Shown one piece after another: positions 36,001-49,458 of a DNA stretch of 64,000 bases; the stretch's first letter is position 1; every line of letters begins with the position of its first letter. The position numbers and the translations under genes are program-made. This DNA is from Sarcocystis neurona (lineage: Eukaryota; Apicomplexa; Conoidasida; Eucoccidiorida; Sarcocystidae), in NCBI GenBank assembly GCA_000727475.1, contig KL647292.1, forward strand, positions 1,887,186 to 1,951,185, written 5' to 3'. The notes beneath the pieces are model-generated. The model was not told the DNA's origin and ran no database searches. It worked only from the letters and a program-made list of their open reading frames with translations.

Positions 36001-39000
36001 GAAACAGATGAGAAGAGAGAAGCACAAAGACGAACTGATCTGGAAAAGGAAACCCACCACAGGGAGACAGACTTGCACATAAAAAAAGGGAAGGATAAAG
36101 AGCCGAAAAGACAGACGCGCACCAAGAAGGAGACAATAGTGTAGCCGGACGGAGGGACAGATAGATACAGGAACAGAGCAGGACAGAGGTAGAAAGAAGA
36201 GACCTAATATGAAAAGGAAGGCAAAGACATCGGCAACACGTATATTTTAGATATAGGACTTGACCGCCTGCAATCACGGGAGAGGGGACGGCCCGACAGC
36301 TAGACAGAGCACCAAAAATAGACACACAGAGAGAGGTAGGTCGATATCGAGACGAAGACACACACACACACACACCTTTACTTGAGGCGGCGCGTACACT
36401 CGTGCGGTCGTCCGTTCATGAGACAAAATGTCAGAGAGACATTTGAAACCCACTTGGCAAGAAAGTTCTCTCGCCTTTGTCTCGTGCTGCTGGACGCGGA
36501 CTTGCCTGTTGCTGATGAAGGACATGGGAAAGACGCACGCAGCACGGCTTATAGCGCATGCAGAGAGGGCTATCAGCACGAAGAAGATATTGAAGCTCCG
36601 CTGTCCTGTTGTAGTTGAACAGAGTCAAAGCATCGTCAGTTCTGCAGAAAAACGCTCTGAGTCATCTGGAAGCCGCTTTCACTTGGACAAGGCGCTAAGA
36701 ATGGGAGACAGCAGTCGTGCAGTGGAGGACGCCGAAGGCACCGCTGGGTGCACGTCCACCACACACTGGAGTGTACAGACACCGCGAGATCCACCGGTGT
36801 CCACTGTGTAGACATCCTTGCCTTCACCGACACATGAGAAAAAATGTCTTCTTCTCCACACAAGACAAATACACACTGACACAGTCCCGTCGCCCGTATT
36901 CCGCACACATGTGGATATTATATCTCTGTGTGTGTGTGTGTCTGTGGAGTTGTATATGTAAAAATAGCTTCTTCTTCTCACAGCGTTGCAAAAGTATCTT
37001 CTTCGTCTCACAGCTTTCCTTGACAGGCACGTGCTTACTCTTGTCCTAGCGCAAGCGACACATCACGGCGCTTCTATCTCCACAGAACACACCTAGGATC
37101 ATCTTGGTAGAAATTTCTTCCTTCTCTTTTCCTTCAATCACGCGCATGCGAAAACTGCGCAGACACGCCTACACAGATATGTATACTGCACCGGTGTGTG
37201 CACCTTTTCCTTCACAGCAACAGAGAAAGACACAGAGAGGAAAATTTCTCCTCTTAACGGAAACTATCAGCACGTAGTTGTCAAAGATAAACACGTGCTC
37301 ACTCCCCTACACAAATCATATGCACCACGTCAACAAACATAGCCCTCAACAGAGGCAGATACTGAGAGTTTGCTGGACGCGGTGTTCTTCTGTCTCGGTA
37401 ACGTCCTGCAGCTCTTTGACCACCACACAAGTGCAGCAGCACAGCATAAAGTCAACTGACGACGGGAGATAGAGAGGATGCTGCACGGAGATACCAAACA
37501 GGAAGAGAGGCAGACAGCAATGAAAGTCAGAAAAGCCCCTGACACACAAAACAAAGTTTCCCCCCAGTTTTTCTGCTGTTCGGTTCCATCCAGATAAAGC
37601 AGAATAACGGAGAACTGACGCGGGCGTGGGACAAGGGAAGAGAGCGGGCAGTCGAGAAAAAGGAGAGCTGGAGGACTTTTTGAAGCAGGAAGGGCGTACC
37701 CACACCAACTGCTGCGACCACCCCGAGGTACGCAAACACCGTTTTCTCGCTCAGCAGCGCAATCGTCTTGAACACGGTGTCGATAGAGTTACGGGACTTT
37801 GTTGACATGTTGTGTCTGCAAAACAGCAACAACAACAGCAGCAGGAAGACAAGAAAATACAGGAAAAGAAGGGACAGAAGCGCGTTGATGCCCAGTCTGT
37901 CTCCGCCTCAACGAAGACGCGTCGCGCGGGAGAACTGGGTGCTGCTCTGCTGCTGCTGCTGCTGTGGTCGCCGCAGCAGCACCGCAGCAGCGCTAGCAGC
38001 GCTGGGACATCACAGCAGCAGCAGGAGCAGCAGCCAGAGCAGTGAAAGCAGTAGTGGCAGCGAGGAGAGACAACTTGTCGTCAGCGTGAGCAGGAGGAGC
38101 AGTTTTAACTTCCACAGCAAGCGCAACACACAGGCAGTGGCGGAGTAGAATTCGTCACCGGAGGCACAGCAGCAGCTGCAACAGCACTAAGAGCCGCGGC
38201 AATAACAGCGCTTCGAACAGCAACAGCGACAGAAGGCGAGGACAAGCAGAAGCAATGGGAACAAACTTTCTTTCCTTGCTGTTGTTCTCAGGAAGCGAAA
38301 CTCACACATTGAAGTGCCCCAGCATAACGCCGCAGAAAAAGAGAGACACGACTCCCGAAAAGCCGAGGCACTCAGAGACTCCAAAGGCCATGTAGGCGGT
38401 TAACATGGTGATAGCTACTTCATACTCGGGAAGCCTGCAACGTAAAATAATGCAAGCACACAGAAGAAGTAGCAGCACGCGACGTGAAGAGCTGCCAGCA
38501 ACAGCAGTGGAATAGGTGAAATGCGCCCAGCAGCAGCAGGAGGGAACGACGGGGAAGCGCACGCAGCAGCAGAGCTGCAGCAAAGACACGGTCGGTTTCA
38601 GGGGGAGCAGCAACACGTAAGGTGCGCATGCCGTACGCCTGTTACGCAGACGGCAGGCGGCCGCAGCAGCAGCTGAAGTAGAGGCGCACGGTCCCTACGG
38701 CAGATAGCACTGACGGTGACACAGAGAAACGGCAGGGTGATGCAGTGGTAGTGGCACTACAGCAAGAGGAGACGCGCATTTGACAACTTTGCAGAGGACC
38801 GCGGCCCCAGCGACAACAGCAGGTGCGGAGTTCTTTGCAGCAGCACGTCTGCTACAACAAAGGCCCGCACAAGGAGCTAGAGATCCAGTTCCCCACTTGA
38901 ACTGCCGGCAAACAAGAGACAGAAGCATGCGAAAAAGTACGCAGGGGCAGGCTCCTTGAAGGTAGGGCTGCACACCAGTGCGCGGCTACACAGAGATGCA

Positions 39001-42000
39001 GGCAGCAGGGGCAGCATCTTCTCGTGCTCGCTTGTAAGCTGCTGCTGGCGTTGCTCCTGCTGACGCTGCTGACGCAGTTGCTATTGCTGCAGCCGATATT
39101 GCTGGTGTCGCTGTTGCTCCAGCTGATGCTGCTGGCGTCGCTATTACTGCTACCGGTGTTGCTGCGGCTGCTGTTGCTTCTGGTACTGACACTGCTGTCG
39201 CTGCTGCGGTTGGTGTTGGTGGTACTCGTGTTGCAGCTGATATCAACGTTTGTGCCGCTGTGATGCGTGTGTTGCTGCTGTTGTGAGGTTCGACGTCTGT
39301 GTGCCCACGGGGCATCGCAACAGGGATGCCCTGCAACAACTTACTTCTTCAACTTTGAATGACGGAAGCAGAAGCAGCAGCAGCCCCCAATGCCAATGCC
39401 CAGCACGAGGCTTCCCACGACGACAGCCAAGAAGTCCGTGATAACCTGCGAGCCCACCCTCGCACGCGTGACAAGAAACCTGCGTATATGGCAGTCCCTT
39501 CGAAATACATGAAGACAATATACATATATATATACATATATTTATGCATGTATACATATATATATATATATATATATATGTTGTTTCGATTTCTGCGTAC
39601 GTGTAAGGTTACGCGCTGATGTAAAGGCACAAAGAGACGTGAATACATATACGGAAGAAGCAGGAGGAGTTTGTACGTGTCTGTGTGTGCGTCTACACAT
39701 ACATAGGGACACAGCAGATGGACGTAGGTATGTATAAATGTCTGTGCGTGTATAGGCTTTGTACGCACACGACAGGGAGACACAGAGAAAGTCCAGGTAC
39801 GTTCACGTGTGAATTTATGCATCCGCACGTATTTCGTGGCAAGGCAGATAGATAGGGCGAGGACAGATGCGCAGACACGTGTTTATCCAAACGGCTTCAG
39901 CAACTACGTGTATACGCACGCAGAGACAGAGGAGAATACGAATACAGAGAAGTGAAGCACCCACACACGTATATTTGGAACCCTCAGAATGCAGAAGGAG
40001 AAAGCGAACGTCTCTGGGCCGACGCGGCAAGCCGCCAGAGACAAGCGAGTCTGTGCAGCCACCTCTCTCTGGAGAGACACAAACGCTGCTGTGTGCTCGC
40101 GTCGCGCAGAGGCGAAGCAAAAAGGCCAGAAAAAAGAGACGCGGAAGCCACACGGTCGAGCTTGAAAGGCACCAGAAGCGCACGATTCGCCCGTATCCGT
40201 GAGGCGCCAGTCGTTGCTCTGCAAGCACGTCTTCCCCGGTAAGATATAGAAGTTTATGCATTGAGCCACCGGACGCAGCCTCATTGTTAACACGTACGTC
40301 CGCGGTATCTCAAGGTGGTGACACACGCACACACATGTACGTGTGCCCGCATGTGTCTTCTAGAGACGCTCCGGTGTACACACGTAAGAGGCGACAGAAA
40401 AGCATATCTCCACATATATGCAAAGATATATATGTGTCAGTTCCCGTCTTTTAAATACGTCCGCACACACGTACACGTGCGCATACATGAGAACAGCGGC
40501 GCATTTATAGCGACAGAGTTCGACAGATGTTTCTGAGGCTCCCCAGGGCCCCCCTGCGAGAAGAAGAAGGAGAAGACGTACGTCGGCTCCAGAGGCTCTC
40601 TGCGCGGCCTCGGCCTCGGCAGTGAAGAAGAGCCGAAGACAGCTGCGGGTGAGGGCAATAGAGACGGCGTCGTTGAGGACGCTCTCGCCCATCAGAATGC
40701 TGTACAAATCCACGCCTTTTTCGTCAAGACGGAACTTGGGACTGCCGATGATACTCAGGGTCGCGACCGTGTCCGTTGCGCTGATGAGAGAAGCAAAGAC
40801 CCAGGAAAATCCTCGCAGCTCGTGGGGAGGGCCTTCCAGTCCACACGCGTGCGCCGTCTGCAGCGTAACTTTCGCGATGATTACTGTCGAAAGCAGCGTG
40901 CCTGTCGAAGATCGACCCAGCAGACACAAGGAGCAAACCAGAGACAGGGACACAGAGGGACAAAGGCGACGTCGATGAAGATGATGCAGGCGAAACGAAG
41001 CAGCCTTCACATATAAGGGCTGGCGTGACTCTCTGTCTTCCTTTTTCTCTCTTTGAACAGGTAGATTTCTCTCCAAGGCACTTGTGTTGACAGTCTGTCC
41101 TACAAGTCGAGGAAACCCGTCCACGCACACGTGCTTCACACACGCGTGCGCGCCGTGGCCGGCCAGTCAGTAAACACGTGGGCGAAGCGAGAGACGTACG
41201 CATATGTGTATATGTGCCGACGGCTGTTGTCTGTCTACGCACATGTTCATCTATCTGCAGAAGTATATACGTGGCTGCACACGTTCAGGATGTTAGGTCT
41301 GTATCTCTGTGTCGAGCCGGTGTATGTGGTGGCGCGTCAGTGTTTCTCTTCCCTTCTCTTTTCCTACATTGGTGCGTACAGAACTCTCTCTATATATACA
41401 CACGAATAGGCATACGTAGGGACATGAGGGAATGGAGGAACACACAGTTAAAGTGGTGTATATATGCTTCCATATATATAGATATACGTGACTGGTATAT
41501 GCAGGTGCGGAACGGAATGCACGTCAAGCGGTATATATCTATGCCAGGACACTGACACGTGTGTGCATATCATTCTCCACATATATATATGTATACAGTA
41601 ACGTCTACATGTATATAGATGAATATAGATGTGTATACGTGTATGGATCTGGTGAGCTGAAGGAACATACATACATATATGCGCAGTGCTTCACGTATGT
41701 ATCGGTATGTATGCACATGAGTTAGCTGATAGAGAAGCACCTGCACATATTTGTAGAGGAACCCGGACTCTACCCCTGCGTGCGACAGATGTCCGCGTGT
41801 AAGATCGACATCCACACATGGACGTAGAAGTGAACGTCTACGCTTACGTAGAAGAGCATATATATGCACGTATACGCACAGGTAAATCTACACGTAAGAA
41901 CACACGTAAAGGTGTGCACGTATATATATGTGTATACAGCTATTTGTATAGGTGTATCTATGTCCGTCTGTACATACGCGGGGGTGAATATACACGCATG

Positions 42001-45000
42001 GATACGTAGAGGTCAATATACGCATGAGCACTCATATATAGATAAACACATACGTACACGTGTGCGCACCAGTATAGGCACAGGCGGTCAGATAATATAC
42101 ATATGTGCACCTATATGCGTGTACGTTACTACATATTTATAAATGTGTATGCTGACACACGGAGGGGCAGAGAGGCGCGAAACAAGAAAGGCCGGGAGGA
42201 ACAAAAAAACCCCGAGAAGCGCATGCAAAGGAGAAGACGACGCCGCTGTGGTAGCCCAGCAGCGCGACTCTCCTCGCCACATGAACACCCACACAGGCAT
42301 GCGCGCGGGTAGGTGCGATCCTCCTGGCTCTTGTCAGAGAGATGAGGCAGCGTGCGTCTCCTGTTCGGTCCTTTTCCGTTCTGCAACCTGCGCCTATTCT
42401 TACGTGTAGAGACATGTGAAAAGGCGTACGCGCACGGGAGACTCACGTCTTGGGGAGACCTTGAAAGAGGCGAGGCGGAGAGCAAGAGAGGGACAAAGCA
42501 CGCCGCATTCACTGGCCAGTCAGCAGGCTGTTCGACACTTTCGAGAGACACCAAGTTTAGAAATTCACGAACATATATGTACACACAGGGATAATATACA
42601 CGCGTAGGCTGTCAAGAGGAGGAAAAGGGAAACGCACGTTGCCTGCTGCATCTCTGTGACAAAGCAGGCGAAGTCACAGCTACCAACGCGTGTGCGCCTA
42701 CACGTGGATGGGTACTGGACAAATATATACATATATAGAGAGTGTGTATGTGTGCGTGTGTGGACTTCTACGAGTGGATTTTACTGCAGGTGCTCCGGCT
42801 CTTGGAGAGCATTGTCTTGCCATGAGGTGGGAGCGTAGAAAATGTGTCTGGGCGCTGCCGGCACCGGGCTACTGCGAACCTGCTGGCCCTCGCCTCGGGG
42901 TCATCACACACGTGTAGGTGTATACACGTATGTAGACCTTTGCACACGTATTGACCTCAACAGGCTCGCACATACATACATATAGATATACATATCTACA
43001 TATATACTAATACATGTATACGTGTATTCCCTGCAGTGTATGCACACCCTTACACCTTTGTAAGTCCACACATCCATACGCGTATAAGCTCTTACAAAAA
43101 GGGAATCACTCTCTCTACACACATACATCTACATGTATATATGCGTGTATATATTTCCTGTATTTACACACGTGTGAAGATCCGTACGCAGAGATACCAC
43201 CACGCTAGAGACTACGCACACATATACTTGGCACGCCCTCTAGACTCTGAGTCAAAGACGGGTACATACGTACATACGTGCAGAACTCTCATCACATATA
43301 TACCGCTATCCACCCCTGTACGAACACCTGTATCTACAGCGACGTACCCCTACACAAATATATATATACGTGTGTATACGTTGCACTCCCCGTCTGTACA
43401 CACAGATTTCTGTACACATTCCTCATGGATACCCAGCAAGGCCTCGCGGTGTGTGGGTAGGATTACCTAGAATAGAGAGGAGGAGAATAGGTCCAAGGTT
43501 GTAGAGGAATGCTGCTTTATTGAGACAGAAGCCGGCTTCAAGAACGATAGGAGGAAGCAAGACAAAGTAGAAGAACTCGGGGTCGAAGTGGAGAAAGGAG
43601 TTCTCCGATGGAGAGGCACCCCACAGTCTCGCCAGAAGGCCAAAAACGACGCCAGTGAGCATGGCAGCTGCTGAGTCAGGCAAGTGAGGTATCATGTTGA
43701 CATGGATGAAGTAGCCAAGCGTAAAGCAGCACAGGAGACACAGCGCGAGCAGCAGCATGTTGACATTCGTGAGCGAGGCTGCCAGTCCCTCTCGCTTTGG
43801 CTTGCTGCCCTTGCCGCCTTCTGCGGCGGCGATGTCGCTGCTGCTGCTGCTGCTGCCATTTGCAGAACGACCCGCTTCTGTCTTCTCCGCCGCGGCTGCG
43901 CCTGCTGCCCCCGCCGTCTCCCGCTGCTCTGTCCGCCCGCTGTCTCCTCCTCCCCCCGGGGCCGCGCCCGAGGACGGGACCGACGAAAAAGAAGTCGGAG
44001 ACGAGGAAGAGGAGGGGGAAGAGGAGGACGGGAGGGAAGAGCCTTTTTGGCCGCCAACTTCTGCAGCAGGGCTTTTGCCGCTGCCAGGGCTGCGCGGGGG
44101 AGACGGAGAAGGTGGCGAAGAAAAGAAGGGGAAAAGTGACCGCAGAGAGAAGGAAGAGGAAGTCGCGGGCGCCGTTGCAGATCCTGACAGAACGTCCGCA
44201 TCAGTCAGTCTTCTCCCCTGCGGAACACCCACGGAACTCTTCAAAAGAAGGCCGTCAGAGCTGCTTTCCCTTCCAAGCTCTGCTCCTTCTGATACGAATT
44301 CTGCTCTTCTTGGTCGTTTGCGGACTGGCTCGCCTGCTTCTGTTGTTGCTAATGTTTGCGCTGGTGCTGCTCGTGTTGTTGGCGCAGTTGCTGGCGTTCG
44401 TGCTGCTGCAGCTGCGGTTGCTGGTGGACGTGGCGGCGTTGCTCTTGCCGCCGCTGCGTTTTTTACTGCTGTTCCTTCTGTTGCTGGAGATGACCCGGGC
44501 AGAGCTTGAGCGTAAAGGAGGACCGGAAGAGGAGAGAAGGGCAGTGGAAAAGAGAGACTCGGAAAGAAAGACAGAGAGACCGGCACGTGCGCAACAGAGG
44601 AGAAGTCGGACGACGAGAGGGAGGACGGACGCTGTTGAAGAACGCCCTTTGCTGCAAAACGGCCTGCAGGACTGCAAGAAATCTGCTTTTCATCGCATGC
44701 GGAGGGAGAAGGGGGACCGTTCTGCAGCAGGCGGGAAGAAGCAACGCGGCACGAAGAATAAGCGACTTGTGTCGGTGAATGAGAAGCTCTGGGATTGGAG
44801 ACTGCGCAAGGAACAAGCCGGAGGAAGGTCGGCAAAACAGAAAGGAGCGGTGAGACTGGAGATGCCCTCAGCATATTATGAGGAGAGGAGGAGGAGGAGA
44901 CGTGGGAGGATGCAGAACCCAGCGCATTGCGCTGGCAAGAAGTAGGGGAACACTGCGGCCAGAAGAGAAAAGCGGCAAGATTCGTCAAAGGGATAAAGTA

Positions 45001-45195
45001 GAGAAGGAACAGGACGCTAGAGAAGCGGAAAGACGAGGAGGACTGTCCGCATCCACGTCGTGAAGGAAGGAAGACAGGAGAGGCAGCTGCAGAAACAGCT
45101 GTTCGGCAGCGACCCAAGAAGGGAGCGTTTTCAACAAGACAAAATGGGCGGCGAGGAGGGCCCGCGCCCGAGGAAAAAAGACGAAGCTTCTGCAT
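33074..45195 (-). CDS. Sodium/proton exchanger (CPA1 family, endosomal NHE6/8-like), eight exons
   Basis: Exons on the minus strand: 45195-43467, 40901-40582, 39445-39345, 38434-38306, 37815-37700, 36605-36506, 34812-34686 and 34132-33074. All phases match, giving 1,226 residues. Exon 1 has a Ser/Ala/Pro-rich extension of about 480 residues, then TM1 (MLLLALCLLCCFTLGYFI) and FYFVLLPPIVLEAGF, the NHE 'FLLPPI' segment. Exon 2 has SATDTVATLSI and the transport motif GESVLNDAVS. Later exons give the TM7-TM10 region (LPEYEVAITMLTAYMAFGVS; KTVFAYLGVV; VFPMSFISN). Exon 7 has IWLAGLRGAVAFALAM, the conserved NHE GLRG helix. Exon 8 has ELVVTTTLVLVAITTLG, closest to the TTTIVIVLFT of NHE6/7/9, then a low-complexity Gln/Ser/Ala tail. 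Family role: electroneutral Na+(K+)/H+ exchange for pH and volume control at the plasma or endosomal membrane. Uncertain points: the start (ATG 45195 is the first Met; the frame is open above it), the exon 7 donor (34686 or 34668, both in phase) and a possible further intron in exon 8. Intron 6 is GC-AG. Confidence 0.94.
37816..38690 (-). repeat. CTG-rich tracts (sense) in NHE introns 3 and 4
   Basis: CAG/GCAGCA runs on the + strand at about 37820-38200 and 38450-38690 read as CTG on the gene's sense strand. They lie in the introns around exon 4 (38306-38434) and immediately upstream of the exon 4 and exon 5 acceptors. One short run (about 37943-37966) has the opposite orientation. Confidence 0.8.
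39010..39250 (-). repeat. CAG-rich tract (sense) in NHE intron 3
   Basis: Imperfect GCTGTTGCT-type repeats on the + strand, that is CAG/GCA on the sense strand, just downstream of the exon 3 donor. The sense frame is open as an Ala/Thr-rich run, but homologues have exon 3 and exon 4 sequence contiguous, so I treat it as intron. Confidence 0.7.
39554..39579. repeat. (TA)n microsatellite
   Basis: About 13 TA units in NHE intron 2, next to other alternating purine-pyrimidine sequence (39480-39800). Confidence 0.95.
40983..43420. other. NHE intron 1, alternating purine-pyrimidine sequence
   Basis: This stretch of the first NHE intron is dominated by TACGTATATATGTG-like sequence (41190-42130 and 42880-43420) with no coding signal. 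The short open frames here are Tyr/Val/Cys/His artefacts of that composition. Confidence 0.75.
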
Positions 45196-47231
45196 CTTCA
45201 GGATGTGCGAGGCAACGCCGGTGAAAGAGACAAAGGACGAAGAGTAGAGGAAGAGAAGAGTTTTCCTCTCGCGCCACGGGGAGTTCAATTCTCAGCAATG
45301 ACGCAACAAGACGTGGTGGTGCAATTTCGTTCACGCGCAGCATATGCGAGTGACGCAGCATCGAAGCGATTTTCAGTCCACATGGACGCAAAGCTGGCCA
45401 CAAGAACGTCCTCGACAGGCACATGCAAATGCGTGCCTACACGTATGGGTATAGAGATTTTCATCCGCATAGAGGTGGACAGGCAAGACACCTGTGCATG
45501 GATTCGTACGGTGTGCACACATCTATGTATGTGCATATTCGTGTGGTAGTTGCTCGAAGTCACAGACAAGCTACACACCCATATACGTATGTGTATCCGT
45601 CAGCGAGTTCTTTACCTTGGATTCTGCAGGCGGCGCACGTGTGGACGTGGCGAGAGAGGTTTAGCTAGATGGGGGGCTGCAGGACATGACGAGAGGGGCA
45701 CGCGTGTTTCGTAAAACTGTACATATATTTCCACATATATGTGGAGGGAAATAAATGTGAATCAATCTATCGACAAAAATTCTCGCGTGTACACGCACGC
45801 CGACGGACTCGCACACTAATAAGCACGTGCGGAGGAGATCCATGCGTCAGATTCCCGTGCAACCAGGTCTTCATTATAACGGACGGGTGTAACTCGGGCC
45901 CCTGTAAAGTCTCTATCACCCTTACATGAAGAAGAAGCTAGAAATGGAGCACAGCTCACGCGGGCAGGGGTGTGATCTTTTGTAAGCCTTCAAAGTGCGC
46001 CTTTCCGTTCCCCAAACAAAAATATGAAGTGCGCTGAGGTGCCTCTGCTTGCCAGCATCTTATTTGTCTGCGAGACACTTTTGTCGATCGGCAAATAGCA
46101 TTTTTGTAGAAGTCTATCATGTCTCCGCAGACTTTCATCAGTTTAGACGGCTCTGTTTGAGGGGTGTCGTGGCGGATATCGTGTTTTGGCAATTCTCCAC
46201 GTGCTACTAGACACTAATGTCGCCACGACGACCCAGAGTGCATACCGCTGTAGTACGCTGGCAAGTCCCGCAGTTATTCTCGAGGAAAACCGGAGAGTCG
46301 CCGTTGCGGCCTCACCGGGGTGCACGGCGCACTGTTTGACAGAAAGACAAGCGGACAACGACGCAGTACATGCCCACATGCGTATACACTTGTATAGGTC
46401 TGCAGACACAGACATTGGCGCCCGTGCCCATGCACAGGATTGCACGTAAACACGGAAGTCGCAAAAATGGATTGCAAAGGAAGGACGTAGACGCGAGGAC
46501 AAGTAGTAAAGTGAAACTTTCCGGAGAAGCAGCAAGTACACACTGCTTCTTGGTGAAACACCCCGTCGGAGTATCTGCCGAGGAGCGAAGGAAAGGAATC
46601 GGTTCACGCGGCAGACGCTCAGTCGTCGCGTTGAGAGATCTGGAAAGATCTGCCCGATCACAGTAAAGCCGGTTGGAGGAGTTCACAGAGATGTGTTTGT
46701 TCCTGTACGTAGGCAGACTGCTGGGCGTCAGAGGACGAAAGTCCGACAGGGGTACACCTCAGAGCTCAGCAACTGGGCACGCTTAGCCACACGTAGTCGG
46801 CTTCGAGTGGGAACACCTAAATTGGATATATAACTGGTCAAATGTCTACAAAAAACCATGCAATCTTGGCGGGCCCAACATTCAGTACCCGCGGAACACC
46901 AGTCTTTTGGGCAGCGCCGTGGCAGTCATTTTCACCTCGTAATGTCTTCCGGTGTAGCTGTTCGCGGTACGTGGCGCAGTTTAATAGCAAAGGTTGTCAG
47001 GAAAGATCGCAGAGCAGAGAAAGAGCTGGCAGCCACACACATATCGACGTTGGATGCTCTCCAGACCACGGACACACACGCAGAAGGCTGAGTAGGCCAG
47101 CATCTACGGGAAGGGGCAGATAGCCGTGAGAAAATGCGGTGCCAACCCGTCACAATCCGTTTTGGTCTTCACGTTTTTCCAGCGGCAACGCATGTAGAAG
47201 CAGGCCCCGTGAAATGTCTTTTTCGTGAAAG

Positions 47232-47397
47232 ACATCAGCGACCGGTTTTATGAGGTGTGCCAGAACACGCCAGCGCACAACGCTCTGCATGCCAGTGCAG
47301 CAGTGGTAGACGAAAGTCGTGCACTGTCTCGTACTGCTTGGCAGCGTACGCAGAAACCGAAAAAGCAGTACTTCACAACGCCGCGGCTAGCAACCTG
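47232..47397 (+). CDS. Possible internal exon, gene unknown
   Basis: Open forward frame of about 55 codons ending at a strong donor (CTG|GTAAGA, GT at 47398) and preceded by a T-rich stretch ending GAAAG. The product is balanced in composition (DISDRFYEVCQNTPAHNALH, then ...WQRTQKPKKQYFTTPRLAT). No homology recognised; neighbouring exons not identified. Confidence 0.33.
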
Positions 47398-49458
47398 GTA
47401 AGAAAGCTTCGCAGGAGTAAAAGTGAAGACCAGAGAAGACAAGAGTCGCGCACGTGTGTGTTGCGACCGGCTTGCGACATCCTGACATACGTTCTCGGCG
47501 GTCGCGTCGGTCTGCGGGTGAGGCGCGCACTCAAACTACGCAGAGGATGTGAATTTCGTGTGCTACGCGACGACGTGCACACTCAATAAGCTCGTGACAC
47601 CATAAGCAAAGGTGAAAATCAGGGACTTCCTACATACAAACAATGCGCTCCAATATATACATAATACATATGCATATGAGGCCGTACACGGACGACGACG
47701 GATGTACTGCCTTCTCAGCCGCATACCATGCGTTCTCGCGTGCACAGCTCTACATGGCTGTCTTCCCAGAGACACACCAATTCAACTTTGAAACAGGCCT
47801 ACTCTGTGTACAACTGTACACGCGTGTCTGTTCAGTTCGATACGCGCCATTCAGTAAGCAGTGCCTCTATCAATATGTCCACCTACACGGATATACACCC
47901 GCCTTCTTGTAGGGATCCTCGGCTGATGCAAGCAAGAATATGTATCTATACACATGAAAAACTTCATGAGCACGCACATGTAAGGTGGCGACGGGGAAGC
48001 CGTAACACGGTTCGACGCTAGTCAGGCCGTGTCAAACAGATCGCACTTGCACGGAGGGCGTCAGCACATGCCAGTAGAATACCCCGAACCCTCCGTCGCC
48101 TTCGCCTTTTATCGGAACGCTGCAGAGTTCCGCAACGTGGTTTGAGAAAGTACGACGCCACCACGTTATACCATCCCAGCTACGCAGGTATGCTCACATA
48201 TATGTATGCGTAAGGTTGTGTTGACTTTGTTGATACTCAAATCAACTGCGCATGTCTCCACCGTGATCTACACGTGTCCACGTACAAGCACTGCCAAATA
48301 CGTCATGAAGGTACAGAGGGAACAGGTAGTTTGCTGAAGGCTAAGCAGCTGTCCTTTGCACACAAATGGCGTTCTTCATACCAGCACTACTGCAGGAGGG
48401 AACTGCGCTGCGAAAAGACCAGGACTGACAAATTTTCTTACCTAGCGTATCAGCTTCGTAGACGAAGTCCACACGTAAACAGCCACCCGGCGTGAGTTCT
48501 CACACAAATTTTCCGGACTGTATCGGTTACTTGTTGCACAATGCAACGCGAAAAGTCACAATGCGCCGAAAGCGAATCAGATAACAAACCATCTAGTTGT
48601 CGCCAAGCTTGCTGTTAAAAACGATCTCCGCTTGACATGAGGCAGGCAAGACACCAGACAGCATATCCATTCGATGGTAAAGAGGAGACACCCTTTCAAG
48701 ACGTGTAACTCAAGACTCCTACTCGCTGGGAAGGCACAGCGGCAGCTTACGATACTCGGAAACAGTAAATTTCCTGTGAGATGCACACAGATGACTTCGG
48801 AGTTGTGGCCTCTGAGAACGTAAGCGTGAGTAGGGAAGTTGTACGCGTAATGCGTAGGTGAATATTTGATGCCAAACGCTAACTCTTGAGTGTTGAGAAG
48901 CAGCTAGGGCTAAAGAACCTTGGGACGATGGGAATTTTTCCACGGGACTCCCGCTGATTCTTGGTGGAATTTTGGTAAGCACTCACGGATCTGAGCAACG
49001 CAGGAAAAGCCATTCATTCGTCGGCTCCAGAAATGGCAGTTTCAGCACATCCAACGCATATTTCCTGTAGGCCAGATTGCGCGTACAGAGAGAGAGGAAG
49101 AGAGCGATGCACATTTAGTCCTACTTGGGGTCGTCAAGGGCGAAGACAATTATGCACACGGTTTTTTAGCCGAGACATAGGCACCACGGAAATGCTGTAC
49201 GAGCTACAAGACACCCTGGTTAGTCCCTTTTGCGTTGGTTAGTGTGTTGAGCCCTCGACACCTCAAGGTGCAGTAGTATTATCGTAAAGACCAGGAATTA
49301 TAGACGGATGGGAAACCACCTTCGCAACAGGCAGTCTCTTCCACAAAAAACTGCAATGCTTACTAGTGTAGGTCTTTTGTCAAGGACTAGGGAAGGACGC
49401 AGTACTGTTTCGCAAGGCAATTTTTTTCGCAGCTGCATATTTCCTGTAGTGTACTTAC

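Noticed and set aside
38986..39339. Ala/Thr-rich minus-strand frame directly after NHE exon 3
   Set aside because: It would insert over 100 residues between two segments contiguous in NHE homologues. The GTAAGT donor at 39344 and the phase match to exon 4 argue that it is intron.
43797..44945. 382-codon plus-strand frame rich in Arg/Glu/Leu
   Set aside because: Antisense to NHE exon 1, which reads in frame into conserved transporter helices.
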